40,570 nt of DNA from a virus. Shown in pieces: positions 14,414 to 20,978 of this stretch (position 1 is the first letter of the stretch; each line of letters opens with the position of its first letter). A program made the translations under genes and the position numbers. Location of the stretch: positions 1 through 40,570 of the IMG/VR virus record IMGVR_UViG_3300033886_000044. The stretch is one strand, 5' to 3'. The notes beneath the pieces are model-generated. The model was given only the letters and a program-made list of their open reading frames with translations. It had not been told where the DNA came from and did no database searches.

Positions 14414-16265
14414 GCCCACCTCCTGCGGGGACCAAGTTGCCCAACTGGGCCTGCTTCGCAATTATCTCATCAGGACGCAGCTCGAACTGCGTGATGTTAC
14501 GCAGCCCGGCAAGCTGGGCCACCCAAGAGAAGATCCCCGCGATGTCGTATTTGGCAATCACTTCGGGCACCTGCGTCATGGTGGCGAGCAGCTCCCGCCA
14601 GAGCATGGCTTGCGCCACCCGGTCTATAGGCATTGTACCATCAACGGGCACGAAATCATAGAACCCCGCAATGTCCTCGGGCCGCACTTCAACTACCTGG
14701 GGCAGCCCGGTCCGGCGGGCTAGATCCCCGGCAAGCCGCACCTTGATCGGCTCGGTGTACATCTCCTGGCTGTTCTGTAGCAGGACCTGAGCCAGCGGCT
14801 CCCAACCGATGACGGAGCAGAACTCGGCTAGAACCTTCAAGCGGTTGATGCCGAAGGAGGTAGCTGTGCGAACCTCCGTCGCGGTCTTGCGCCCGCCGGG
14901 GTACACCACACCCATCATGTTGTCGGTCACGCCCGTGACCCGCTGGATCAGCTCCATCAAGAGCTTCACATCTTGGAAGTGAGTCACCGTGACGTCCGCA
15001 ATGGATACCTGAGCGAAAGCCGTCCGCGGATCGGTGCCGTAGGCTGTAGGCAGCAACTGGGCGATGAAGCCCGGGCCGCGCTCCAGTTGCGCTACATTGA
15101 TCTTCGAGGGATCAACGATCAGTTGGTTGTTGAGCATCTGACGGACGTTCGCCATGCGGCTGTCAATCAGCCAGTTCAAGACGTCCGACAGCGGGGCGGT
15201 GATTTCGAGCATGCCCCGGGAGCTGTGGCTGTAGCCGTCGAACTCATAGGTCTGCACGAAGTACGGGAACTGGCCGTGCGAGAGGCCCAGGGGCCTCGCC
15301 CCGATGATCACCCGGCCTTCGGCCACCGTGAAGACCCACTTCTCGGGCCACACTTGGTCGCCCAGGTTCCACTCGGCTGGCGATAGCTCCCATACGATCT
15401 CCCACAGGCGAACCCGGCTCGGCGTGCGGCCCCTCTCGTCGAAGTGCATGGACATGCGCCATTCGTCCACCTCCTCTGGGAGGTCCTGCGGGAACCGCTC
15501 CTCCCGACCCGTGTAGTCAGCCATGCCCCGAGAGATCTGATCCACGTTGAAGTATTCACCGGACTCGGAGCGGCGCAAGATCTCGTTCCAGCCCACGATC
15601 ACGCGCCGACCACAGAACTCCCCGCTCTGGAAGTTCGTGAGGGACACGCCCGGGTCCACGATGAAGTCGTACGGGCTTACGTTGATCAGCTTGTTGCCCT
15701 CGTACGTCGTGATCAGGTCGTAGACCTCTTCCTCGCGCCGGGTCCCGGGGATCGGGATTCCCATGAACTCCCGCGGGACCTCCACGCGACGGCGGACGCC
15801 GGTCTGCTCTACAGCCCAGTAGTTGCAGACGACGCCCACGCCGTACTTCACTAGGTCCATGAGCCAGACGTAGAGAGGAACCAGCATGCGGCCCACGTGC
15901 ACCTGATAGTCAACGATGGCCTCCACGGCTTGGGTCTGGGCCTCGGCCTGGCCGTGCCGTCCTACGTACTGGAAGATGGGCGAGCGAGCTAGAAACACTG
16001 ACGAGAGGTAGGTGTGGGCGGCCATCGCCATGGCGTAGCTGTAGGGAATGAACAGCGTGCGGTACTGCGGCTTGCCCGCCTCCCGCTTGGCTCTACGTTG
16101 AGCCTCGGCCTCGGTCTCCGGGATGTAGGCCTTGAAGTGCTCCTCCGCCTTGCGCCACGCAGCATAGCGGTCGGCCATCTTGCGGCGCGAGGCCATGTAA
16201 CGCTCCGTCAGGGCGTCTAGAAGGAGCCGGTGCTTCTCCGAATCGTAAGGAATCACGGTGCCCAC
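14316..16265 (-). CDS. Portal protein
   Basis: 649 aa, the large portal type of podovirus-like phages. It forms the dodecameric DNA channel at the capsid vertex. Recognisable stretches are PQYRTLFIPYSYAMAMAAHTYLSS near 68-90, LVKYGVGVVCNYWAVEQT (about 138-155), INVSPYDFIVDPGVSL (about 195-210), and the long wing/stem helices (APLSDVLNWLIDSRMANVRQMLNNQL near 355-380, MELIQRVTGVTDNMMG). The start is taken as GTG 16265, overlapping the terminase end by 13 nt, with GAGGAGTTCGCAG upstream. The C-terminal about 33 residues overlap the next gene and look low-complexity. Confidence 0.85.
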   Translation of the reverse strand: MGTVIPYDSEKHRLLLDALTERYMASRRKMADRYAAWRKAEEHFKAYIPETEAEAQRRAKREAGKPQYRTLFIPYSYAMAMAAHTYLSSVFLARSPIFQYVGRHGQAEAQTQAVEAIVDYQVHVGRMLVPLYVWLMDLVKYGVGVVCNYWAVEQTGVRRRVEVPREFMGIPIPGTRREEEVYDLITTYEGNKLINVSPYDFIVDPGVSLTNFQSGEFCGRRVIVGWNEILRRSESGEYFNVDQISRGMADYTGREERFPQDLPEEVDEWRMSMHFDERGRTPSRVRLWEIVWELSPAEWNLGDQVWPEKWVFTVAEGRVIIGARPLGLSHGQFPYFVQTYEFDGYSHSSRGMLEITAPLSDVLNWLIDSRMANVRQMLNNQLIVDPSKINVAQLERGPGFIAQLLPTAYGTDPRTAFAQVSIADVTVTHFQDVKLLMELIQRVTGVTDNMMGVVYPGGRKTATEVRTATSFGINRLKVLAEFCSVIGWEPLAQVLLQNSQEMYTEPIKVRLAGDLARRTGLPQVVEVRPEDIAGFYDFVPVDGTMPIDRVAQAMLWRELLATMTQVPEVIAKYDIAGIFSWVAQLAGLRNITQFELRPDEIIAKQAQLGNLVPAGGGREARGSQAQGRAVREEAGTPILAGIPGLGPLS

Positions 16266-17710
16266 CCTGCGAACTCCTCTACCGGCGCTGCTTCGTAGAG
16301 GGGTGCCACCTCCGGCAGCGCCAGCTCCTGCGCGGCCTCCACGGCCCGCGCCACGGCGTCAATGACGTCGTCGTGCTTCCCTTGCGGGAAGACGCCGAAT
16401 TGCTCGATGAACTCCCTGTGAGCACGGTGAACGAATAACCGCCCTTGTGAAGCAATTCCCGACAGGGCCTGGTCCACACGGTGGACCTTGCTGCGTCGGT
16501 CCGAAGGACTGTCAATCTGCACGTACCGCCCACGGTTCCGCATCGCGTTCTCCAGGATCCAGCGAAGGGTGCGCTGGTAAGCGACACCCTCCACCCGGAC
16601 CTTGAGAGGCCTCCACTTGTCGAGGAGACGAAAGAACTCCGTCACGGTCCACTCCGGTGTGTGGCCGCGTGACATGGAGTAGTCGAGGAGGAAGTAGCCG
16701 GACTTGCTGAAGCCGACAACGGCCAGAACTTCGTAGTCCCGATCACCGAGACCCTTCTCCATCTGGGCGTCTGTGACGGGCGGCACCGGGTCAATGCCCA
16801 TCACGGTGATAAGGTCCTCGGGCAGCGCCTCCCAGTACCGGAGCCACTCCAGGCGGAAGCGGGAGCCTTCCTCGCCCACGGCGGTGCACTCCATCTCGCG
16901 GAGCCACAGGCGGAGGTAGTGCTGGCCCCGGCGCATGTGCGCCTCCTTCTCCGCCTTGAGGGTCTCCGTAGGAAACCTCTCGGGCCACCGGCTCTCGCCG
17001 CTCTCATCGAAGATACCGAACTTGCGCGAGGCCCAGGCCGGGTCCCGGTGGCAGTTGTTGATCAGGTCGTCCTCGTGCAGAGAGGTAGCCAGGATCACGA
17101 TCTTGGCATCCGGACATTCGGTCTCCGGCGCGAGGCTCTTGTCCAGCGCGCCGAAGACAAGGTCCTCGATCTTGCGGCGCTGCTCGGGCGTGGCCGCGGT
17201 CTCCTCGTTCATGGGGTCGTCCACGACGATCAGGTCGGGACGATAGTCCCCTATGTTGATGCCACGGATCTGGCCGGTGATGCCGAGGGCCATCACCGTG
17301 GCCCGATGGCCGAACGGTCTGAGGTGGATCTCCATCACGTCCTCGGTCCATCGCCGCCCCTTCTCCACGCCGAACACCGTGGTCCAGAAGCGGTTGAACT
17401 CGACCTGGGTGCGAAGCCAGTTCAGTGAGGCCTTGGCGTGCTCCTGGCTGAGGCCCACAAACAGCACCGTACGCGAGACACCATACACGAGGCGCTTCGC
17501 CACGTAGGCCCGCAGGATGGTGGTCTTCGCCGCGCCGCGGAACATCTCCAGCGCGACACGGCGGTGCTGCGGGTCCTCAAGGATCTTGAACACCTCTGCG
17601 TGGAAGGGCGGCGAGGGCTGGCGGAACGTCCCCTTGAAGAACGTGCGACAGAACAGCAGGGGATCAACCGCGCACGCCTTCACTAGATCCGACAGGGAGG
17701 AGTCTTTCAT
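16253..17710 (-). CDS. terL: Terminase large subunit
   Basis: 485 aa. An N-terminal packaging ATPase has a degenerate Walker A, FRGAAKTT (about residues 60-67), and a Walker B VVDDPMNEE (about 162-170). The C-terminal RNase H-like nuclease starts at VMGIDPVPPVTD (about 304), with the final acidic HDDVIDAVARAVE near 456. It cuts and pumps the phage DNA into the prohead through the portal, which is encoded next. The ATG lies inside the end of the small subunit gene (47-nt overlap). Confidence 0.9.
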   Translation of the reverse strand: MKDSSLSDLVKACAVDPLLFCRTFFKGTFRQPSPPFHAEVFKILEDPQHRRVALEMFRGAAKTTILRAYVAKRLVYGVSRTVLFVGLSQEHAKASLNWLRTQVEFNRFWTTVFGVEKGRRWTEDVMEIHLRPFGHRATVMALGITGQIRGINIGDYRPDLIVVDDPMNEETAATPEQRRKIEDLVFGALDKSLAPETECPDAKIVILATSLHEDDLINNCHRDPAWASRKFGIFDESGESRWPERFPTETLKAEKEAHMRRGQHYLRLWLREMECTAVGEEGSRFRLEWLRYWEALPEDLITVMGIDPVPPVTDAQMEKGLGDRDYEVLAVVGFSKSGYFLLDYSMSRGHTPEWTVTEFFRLLDKWRPLKVRVEGVAYQRTLRWILENAMRNRGRYVQIDSPSDRRSKVHRVDQALSGIASQGRLFVHRAHREFIEQFGVFPQGKHDDVIDAVARAVEAAQELALPEVAPLYEAAPVEEFAGWAP

Positions 17711-18113
17711 CTTTTCTCGGCACAGCCTCTCGGTACTGCTCTGCTATCTTGCGGGCCTCCATCAGCTCCGTTGCGGTAACGTGGAAGTGCAACTGGGGCT
17801 GCACCGGGGCCGGTTCCGGCCCGGACTTCAGGAGGTCCATGACCGCGCGCTCACTCATCTTGCCCTCCACCAGAAGCTCCTCAGCTCGCTCCGCGGCAAG
17901 GAGCCGAAGGGCCTCAAGACGAGCCTTCAGGCTCAGGACCGACTCCGCCCCCAACTCACGCGCGCGGGCCGCGTACTCGGCCTTGAAGCTGTCACTCTGC
18001 ACGAGCTGCGCCACCCAGCCCGGGCGCAAGCCCAGGGCCTTCGCACAGTCGCGGACCCGCCCCTCCGGATTCAGGAGGTACCAATGCAGTACGGCCTGGG
18101 CCTTCGGCCCCAT
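17664..18113 (-). CDS. terS: Terminase small subunit (DNA-binding)
   Basis: 149 aa from ATG 18113. A helix-turn-helix (RVRDCAKALGLRPGWVAQLV) lies at about 19-38, followed by helical coiled-coil oligomerisation sequence (LSLKARLEALRLLAAERAEELL) and a basic Arg/Lys region near the C-terminus. It recognises the packaging site and recruits the large subunit. A TTG at 18152 would add 13 residues but falls exactly on the -35 box. With the -10 at 18123-18128 the transcript would begin about 3 nt before the ATG and no Shine-Dalgarno is seen, which suggests leaderless translation. Confidence 0.75.
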   Translation of the reverse strand: MGPKAQAVLHWYLLNPEGRVRDCAKALGLRPGWVAQLVQSDSFKAEYAARARELGAESVLSLKARLEALRLLAAERAEELLVEGKMSERAVMDLLKSGPEPAPVQPQLHFHVTATELMEARKIAEQYREAVPRKDERLLPVGSSEGVRG

Positions 18114-18122
18114 CTCAGCCAC

Positions 18123-18152
18123 AGTGTACCTCGGTCCGCAAGGACTTGTCAA
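18123..18152 (-). promoter_or_regulatory. Late promoter upstream of terS
   Basis: On the minus strand, TTGACA (18152-18147) is separated by 18 bp from TACACT (18128-18123), a sigma70-type arrangement with a consensus -35. It is the only clear promoter reading into the leftward late genes. The predicted start near 18116 is only about 3 bases before the terS ATG. Confidence 0.6.
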
Positions 18153-18159
18153 GAGGGGT

Positions 18160-18477
18160 GGTTAGATGGTGTCATTAATTGGAACCGGGGTAGCGGGGTG
18201 TGGGGGAAGGAGATGCGCGACGCCGGGGCCGGCATGGGGGGATTGGGTCCGGGAAGCGCGCGGATGCCGGTGGCAGGGGAAGTGTGCGCACTTCGTACGC
18301 CGCAGGCATGCGTGCGGAGTGCGTGCGCGCGTGCCTGGAGTGCGGTAGCGTGCGCGCTAGCGCGCAAGCGGGAAGTGTGCGTGCGCATGCGCTAGCGGCA
18401 GTGTGTCCAGGATGCGCACGAAGTGCGCGGTAGCATGCCCGGGATGCGGTAGCGAGCAGCAAGCCTGCATGTGCAGA
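18160..18477. repeat. Gene-free, palindrome- and GTGC-rich region between the late and early promoters
   Basis: No gene is supported here. The stretch is dominated by alternating G/C with repeated GNAGTGYG and GCGGTAGC elements: GGAAGTGTGCG near 18278 and 18371, GGAGTGCGGTAGCG near 18337, GAAGTGCGCGGTAGC near 18420, and GGGATGCGGTAGCG near 18441. It also holds a perfect 16-bp palindrome TGCGCGCTAGCGCGCA (18351-18366), GCGCATGCGC (18383-18392), and a hairpin GAAGTG-TGCG-CACTTC (18279-18294). Its position next to terS makes it a candidate packaging site. An origin or regulatory role is also possible. Confidence 0.6.
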
Positions 18478-18522
18478 TTTAACATTAAAATTGCTTCATG
18501 GTGCACCAAATTGTGATATAAT
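18478..18522 (+). promoter_or_regulatory. Early promoter P1 (extended -10) with TTTAA-dyad
   Basis: The -10 is TATAAT at 18517-18522 with TGTGA just before it (extended -10). TTCATG lies 16 bp upstream as a weak -35. The site TTTAACATTAAA (18478-18489) is followed by the shared GCTTCAT. A perfect palindrome TGGTGCACCA (18499-18508) lies between the elements and may be an operator. It drives the first early gene, whose TTAGGAGGTACC ribosome site begins 7 bases later. Confidence 0.7.
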
Positions 18523-18538
18523 GGAGTTAGGAGGTACC

Positions 18539-18889
18539 ATGCTGGGTTACAGGATTGTGAAGATCGAAACGGACCCAGCGGAAGCTTGGGTCCGGATGAA
18601 GGAAGCCGCCAACGAACTGGCGGTTTCCTTGTGCGAGGCCTGGCAGGAAATCTGCCAGGAGACGAGGGAGAAGTGCGGGCAGGATCTGTACATGACGATC
18701 CTGCCTGGGATCAGCATCGGGCGCACGCAGGTTTGCGTGCGGGCCGGTGACCAGTACATGTGGCTTCCCAAGAACCCGAAAGACCATTGGGAATACAAGG
18801 CTTCCCAAGTCAGGGAAGCCATCGAGAAGATGGCTTCCGTGGCTAGGGAGCATCTCCAAGAGGCAGCAAACAACGAACTGGAGAAGTAA
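18539..18889 (+). CDS. First early gene, hypothetical
   Basis: 116 aa. The ATG at 18539 follows TTAGGAGGTACC and a close promoter, so an upstream TTG start is rejected. It is mixed alpha/beta. Residues 12-48 form a helical segment with two cysteines in ELAVSLCEAWQEICQETRE. A strand region (DLYMTILPGISIGRTQVCV) and a C-terminal helix (REAIEKMASVAREHLQEAA) follow. Being first behind the strongest-looking early promoter, it may act on the host immediately after infection. The family is not recognised. Confidence 0.65.
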   Translation: MLGYRIVKIETDPAEAWVRMKEAANELAVSLCEAWQEICQETREKCGQDLYMTILPGISIGRTQVCVRAGDQYMWLPKNPKDHWEYKASQVREAIEKMASVAREHLQEAANNELEK

Positions 18890-18897
18890 ATTCCATC

Positions 18898-18933
18898 TTG
18901 GGGCTGGCGCATGCCAGCCCCAATTTTGTTTTT
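18898..18933 (+). terminator. Intrinsic terminator after first early gene
   Basis: Perfect 11-bp stem TTGGGGCTGGC / GCCAGCCCCAA with loop GCAT, followed by TTTTGTTTTT. The T-tract runs directly into GGAGGGC, the ribosome site of the next gene, with no new promoter between. Confidence 0.85.
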
Positions 18934-18942
18934 GGAGGGCAT

Positions 18943-19230
18943 ATGATCACCAATCCCAAGAAACTCGAAAGCCTTGATGAGCTCAAGGCCATGTTTGACC
19001 CCAGCGTGCATGGCGCGCTAGAACAACTAGCGCGCGATGCGCGCCACATCGTAGTCTATGAGGTCCTCGACTTCTGGTCGTCTCGGTTCGGCCACCGGAC
19101 CGCCCTGAAAGTCGGGCCGGGGTGCAGCATCAAGAGCCTGGAACAGGCTCTCCAGATCTGGCTTGGGGACCTGCCGTCAGAACGGCAGTACGCGGTGGCG
19201 TACTGGGAGCGTGAAGGAGGATCGGCATGA
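18943..19230 (+). CDS. Early paralogous protein P1 (duplicated with 24255-24551)
   Basis: 95 aa from the ATG at 18943 behind GGAGGGC. It is clearly paralogous to the protein at 24255-24551. Both share the start (NxKKLxSxxELxxMF), a central ARxIVVY, an F-G-x-R-[TS]-ALKVGP block and a terminal VAYWE. In both places it sits beside a member of the beta-rich family, here followed by one through an ATGA overlap. The layout (two helices, strands, helix, strand) suggests a small alpha/beta domain. Function unknown. Confidence 0.7.
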   Translation: MITNPKKLESLDELKAMFDPSVHGALEQLARDARHIVVYEVLDFWSSRFGHRTALKVGPGCSIKSLEQALQIWLGDLPSERQYAVAYWEREGGSA

Positions 19231-19556
19231 AGATCAAGATCGGTACGACCAACTGGGTCTGCGGAGAGATTCTCTCCGCGGACCGGATCGAGGTCAGGTT
19301 TGACACCCTCGTTGTTGAGGGGGACGGGGTGGACATCTCTGTCCCCTTCAACCCCGGAGACCTGGAAATCCAGGTCTGGGTATATGCCCCGCAAGGGGTT
19401 ACCCTGACCCTGGAAGGAAGGTATGAGCTTCGAATTCCATCTGGTCTGAGCATTTGCTCGCACCACGATGGGGTTATTGAAGTCAAGGCGCACAGAGACG
19501 CATTGCACATTAAGGTCTGGCAGTACAAGACGGTTGTGCTGCAGGAAGCCGAGTAA
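19227..19556 (+). CDS. Beta-rich early protein, family member A
   Basis: 109 aa, starting at the ATG overlapping the previous stop (ATGA), with GAAGGAGGATCGGC upstream. The sequence alternates hydrophobic residues like a beta-sandwich, including DTLVVEGDGVDISVPFNPGDLEIQVWVYAP. It aligns with three other proteins in this window (19623, 22815, 23951) through an M-x-[IV]-x-I start, a D-x-[LI]-x-V strand, an (E/D)(L/I)P(V/L)xPG turn and a V-E-x-x-[AV] stretch. Function is unknown; its amplification suggests a target-adapting role such as inhibition of host factors. Confidence 0.7.
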   Translation: MKIKIGTTNWVCGEILSADRIEVRFDTLVVEGDGVDISVPFNPGDLEIQVWVYAPQGVTLTLEGRYELRIPSGLSICSHHDGVIEVKAHRDALHIKVWQYKTVVLQEAE

Positions 19557-19567
19557 CCGCCGCAGGA

Positions 19568-19605
19568 GAAGGTAGGGTGCTAGCACCCTGCCTTCCCCTT
19601 TTTGT
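19568..19605 (+). terminator. Intrinsic terminator
   Basis: Stem GAAGGTAGGGTGC / GCACCCTGCCTTC with one internal mismatch, two-base loop TA, followed by CCCTTTTTG. The following GGGGAAAGGAGATGGC is the ribosome site of the next gene. Confidence 0.8.
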
Positions 19606-19622
19606 TGGGGAAAGGAGATGGC

Positions 19623-19937
19623 ATGCACGTCACGATCAAGAGCCCCAACCGGGGCATAATCCTGTACGCGAGGCGTGTTGGTCTCAACTGTAACTTGCTA
19701 GTAGTTGAGAGCGATAGCTTGATCTGTGAGCTTCCGCTCAAACCGGGAAACGTAGAGCTTGAGATTCGTGTGGTAGAGCAAGCCGTCCTAGTATCGTCAG
19801 GACGCTTCCGGCTTGACCTGCCTGAGGATTCCACGCTGCTCGTTCGCACGAGCGAGCAGCGTGTGGAGGTTGAGGCTGTCGGCGGCTTCGGGAAGTTCGC
19901 TGTGTTGGATGGGATGGCCTGGATCGAGGCCATCTAG
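19623..19937 (+). CDS. Beta-rich early protein, family member B
   Basis: 104 aa. The ATG at 19623 follows AAAGGAGATGGC. An overlapping ATG five bases earlier is out of frame. It belongs to the beta-rich family: start MHVTI, ILYARRVGL as in member C, SLICELPLKPGNVELEI at the PG turn, and a Val-rich second half. It is adjacent to member A, forming a tandem pair, and is followed by a terminator and the large intergenic dyad. Function unknown. Confidence 0.7.
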   Translation: MHVTIKSPNRGIILYARRVGLNCNLLVVESDSLICELPLKPGNVELEIRVVEQAVLVSSGRFRLDLPEDSTLLVRTSEQRVEVEAVGGFGKFAVLDGMAWIEAI

Positions 19938-19947
19938 GCACAGCGAA

Positions 19948-19988
19948 GGGGGACGTAGCGTCAAGGCTACGTTCCCTCTTTTTGTTTT
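19948..19988 (+). terminator. Intrinsic terminator ending the first early block
   Basis: About 12-bp stem GGGGACGTAGC / GCTACGTTCCC (one G-T pair), loop GTCAAG, followed by TCTTTTTGTTTT. It separates the first group of early genes from the long non-coding dyad region. Confidence 0.85.
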
Positions 19989-20002
19989 CAAGCACTTACA
20001 GG

Positions 20003-20060
20003 AGCGAAAACCTCAAGCGAAAACGCAGGTTAGTGGTCACTAACCTAGTGGTCACTAACC
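20003..20060. repeat. Tandem short repeats left of the 400-bp dyad
   Basis: AGCGAAAAC occurs at 20003-20011 and 20016-20024, a 13-bp period. Next, TAGTGGTCACTAACC occurs twice head to tail (20031-20045 and 20046-20060). Each copy contains a dyad TAGTG-GT-CACTA, extended in the first copy to GTTAGTG-GT-CACTAAC. These look like protein-binding iterons abutting the larger structure. Confidence 0.8.
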
Positions 20061-20460
20061 GGATTGCGGCTGATTGCGGCTGTTGCCCAATTGTGGCCGA
20101 TAGCGGCCCTTTGCGGCCAGCGGAGGCCAGTAGAGGCCAGTGGAGGCTGGTGGAGGCCATAGCGGCCAATTTTCAAGGACCCGGGGGTATCTGTCGTGGG
20201 TTCTATATGGTTCCATTGTACTTATAATGGTGCCATCCCTATATATAGTTCTATAACATTAATTTTTTTTAATAATACCCATATATAAATAGCACCATTA
20301 AGAATGGCACCATCATTTAACCCACGACGGATAGACCGGGGGTCCTGGAAATTGGCCTTAATGGCCTCAGGTGGCCTCCAGTGGCCTTCAGTGGCCTCTA
20401 CCGGCCGCAGGCGGATCAGATGGGCAGTAATGGGTAGCAATGGTAATCAATGGTTGCAGC
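20061..20460. repeat. 400-bp dyad with mirrored decamer arrays and AT-rich centre (candidate replication origin)
   Basis: No gene is supported. The left half carries about 10-bp repeats with GGCC cores at 20095, 20105, 20115, 20125, 20135, 20155 and 20164 (GGCT at 20145). The right half carries the inverted motif with GGCC at 20354, 20363, 20373, 20383, 20393 and 20403. The two arrays are in register around 20260/20261, including the same 9-bp step of the innermost pair. Inside lie inverted arms (CTGTCGTGGGTT at 20191 against AACCCACGACGG at 20319). At the middle is an AT-rich core with TATATATAG, ATTAAT exactly at the centre, and an A/T run. Outer units on the right continue as TGGGNAGNAA decamers. 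It resembles a replication origin with an unwinding element; a MITE-like relic or centromere-like site are alternatives. Confidence 0.8.
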
Positions 20461-20481
20461 GCACCTTCTCCACTTCGGGGC

Positions 20482-20511
20482 TTGCGCCGGGGTGCACAAG
20501 TGTGCTATAAT
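20482..20511 (+). promoter_or_regulatory. Early promoter P2 (extended -10)
   Basis: TATAAT at 20506-20511 with TGTGC immediately before it, and TTGCGC 18 bp upstream. GGTGCAC (20491-20497) also occurs in P1 at a similar distance from the -10. It drives the gene at 20560 with a leader of about 40 bases. Confidence 0.65.
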
Positions 20512-20559
20512 GCAAGGGGCCGCCCGCGCTCGGGCTGCGCCCACGATGGAGGTTGGAGC

Positions 20560-20901
20560 ATGCTCAGAAGGAAAGACCGCATACAGTTCCCGGAGCAGCA
20601 AATCGTGTACCTGCTGCGCAAACTCAGGGCTGAAGGCCAAGTCTCAATCCGCTTCGAATCCCCCCAAGTTGCATCGAAGTTTCGGTTCATGCTGTACGCT
20701 TGGCGCAACTTGCAGCGCGCTGCTGAGTATCAGGGCTTAGAGCCTGAACTGGCAGCGACCGCTGAGACGTTCGTGGTCTCCGTGGATGGCCCGATCTTGA
20801 AGCTCTACGGTGACCGCTGGGACTGGCTGGACGAGGCGCTGCTAGACGGCAAGCCCTTGCGCGAGTGGCTGCGCCGGGAGGGAAAGGTGAAGGACCTTTA
20901 A
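20560..20901 (+). CDS. Hypothetical early protein next to the dyad
   Basis: 113 aa, ATG at 20560 behind GGAGGTTGGAGC. The N-terminus is basic and helical (MLRRKDRIQFPEQQIVYLLRKLRAEG). A region of mixed structure follows (SIRFESPQVASKFRFMLYAWRNLQRAAEYQG), then strands (ETFVVSVDGPILKLYG), ending in an acidic/basic helix with WDWLDEALLDGKPLREWL. It is the first gene after the 400-bp dyad and has its own promoter, so it is a candidate dyad-binding protein. This is only positional inference; no known fold is recognised. Confidence 0.6.
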   Translation: MLRRKDRIQFPEQQIVYLLRKLRAEGQVSIRFESPQVASKFRFMLYAWRNLQRAAEYQGLEPELAATAETFVVSVDGPILKLYGDRWDWLDEALLDGKPLREWLRREGKVKDL

Positions 20902-20952
20902 TGTTAAAGTGGCTTCATCTTGGCGTTTCTCAGCGCCAAGATGTGCTATAAT
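20897..20952 (+). promoter_or_regulatory. Early promoter P3 with operator-like inverted repeat
   Basis: TATAAT at 20947-20952 is preceded by TGTGC (extended -10). Directly upstream is a perfect inverted repeat CATCTTGGCG / CGCCAAGATG (20916-20925 and 20934-20943, 8-bp spacer). TTTAATGTTAAA at 20897-20908 is the exact reverse complement of the P1 site and is again followed by GCTTCAT. The arrangement suggests regulated transcription of the anti-CRISPR gene at 20979. Confidence 0.7.
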
Positions 20953-20978
20953 GGGAGTAGAGACAGCAGGAGGACCCA

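Noticed and set aside
14316-14461. Programmed ribosomal frameshift joining the portal to the next frame
   Set aside because: No slippery heptamer or downstream structure was seen, and the downstream frame has its own near-ideal ribosome site and GTG.
12231-14723. A very long open frame (830 codons) on the plus strand opposite the capsid, scaffold and portal genes
   Set aside because: It is antisense to well-recognised late genes, has no ribosome site, and is Arg/Leu/His-rich low-information sequence, as expected from the GC-rich third codon positions of the real genes.
18160-18477. Small open frames within the palindrome-rich spacer
   Set aside because: They are open on several frames at once, repetitive in Arg/Ala/Cys, and lack ribosome sites. 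The sequence is better explained as a structured non-coding site.
20061-20460. CRISPR array interpretation of the decamer arrays
   Set aside because: The repeat period is 10 bp with no unique spacers, and the arrays are mirrored around a centre. No cas genes are present.
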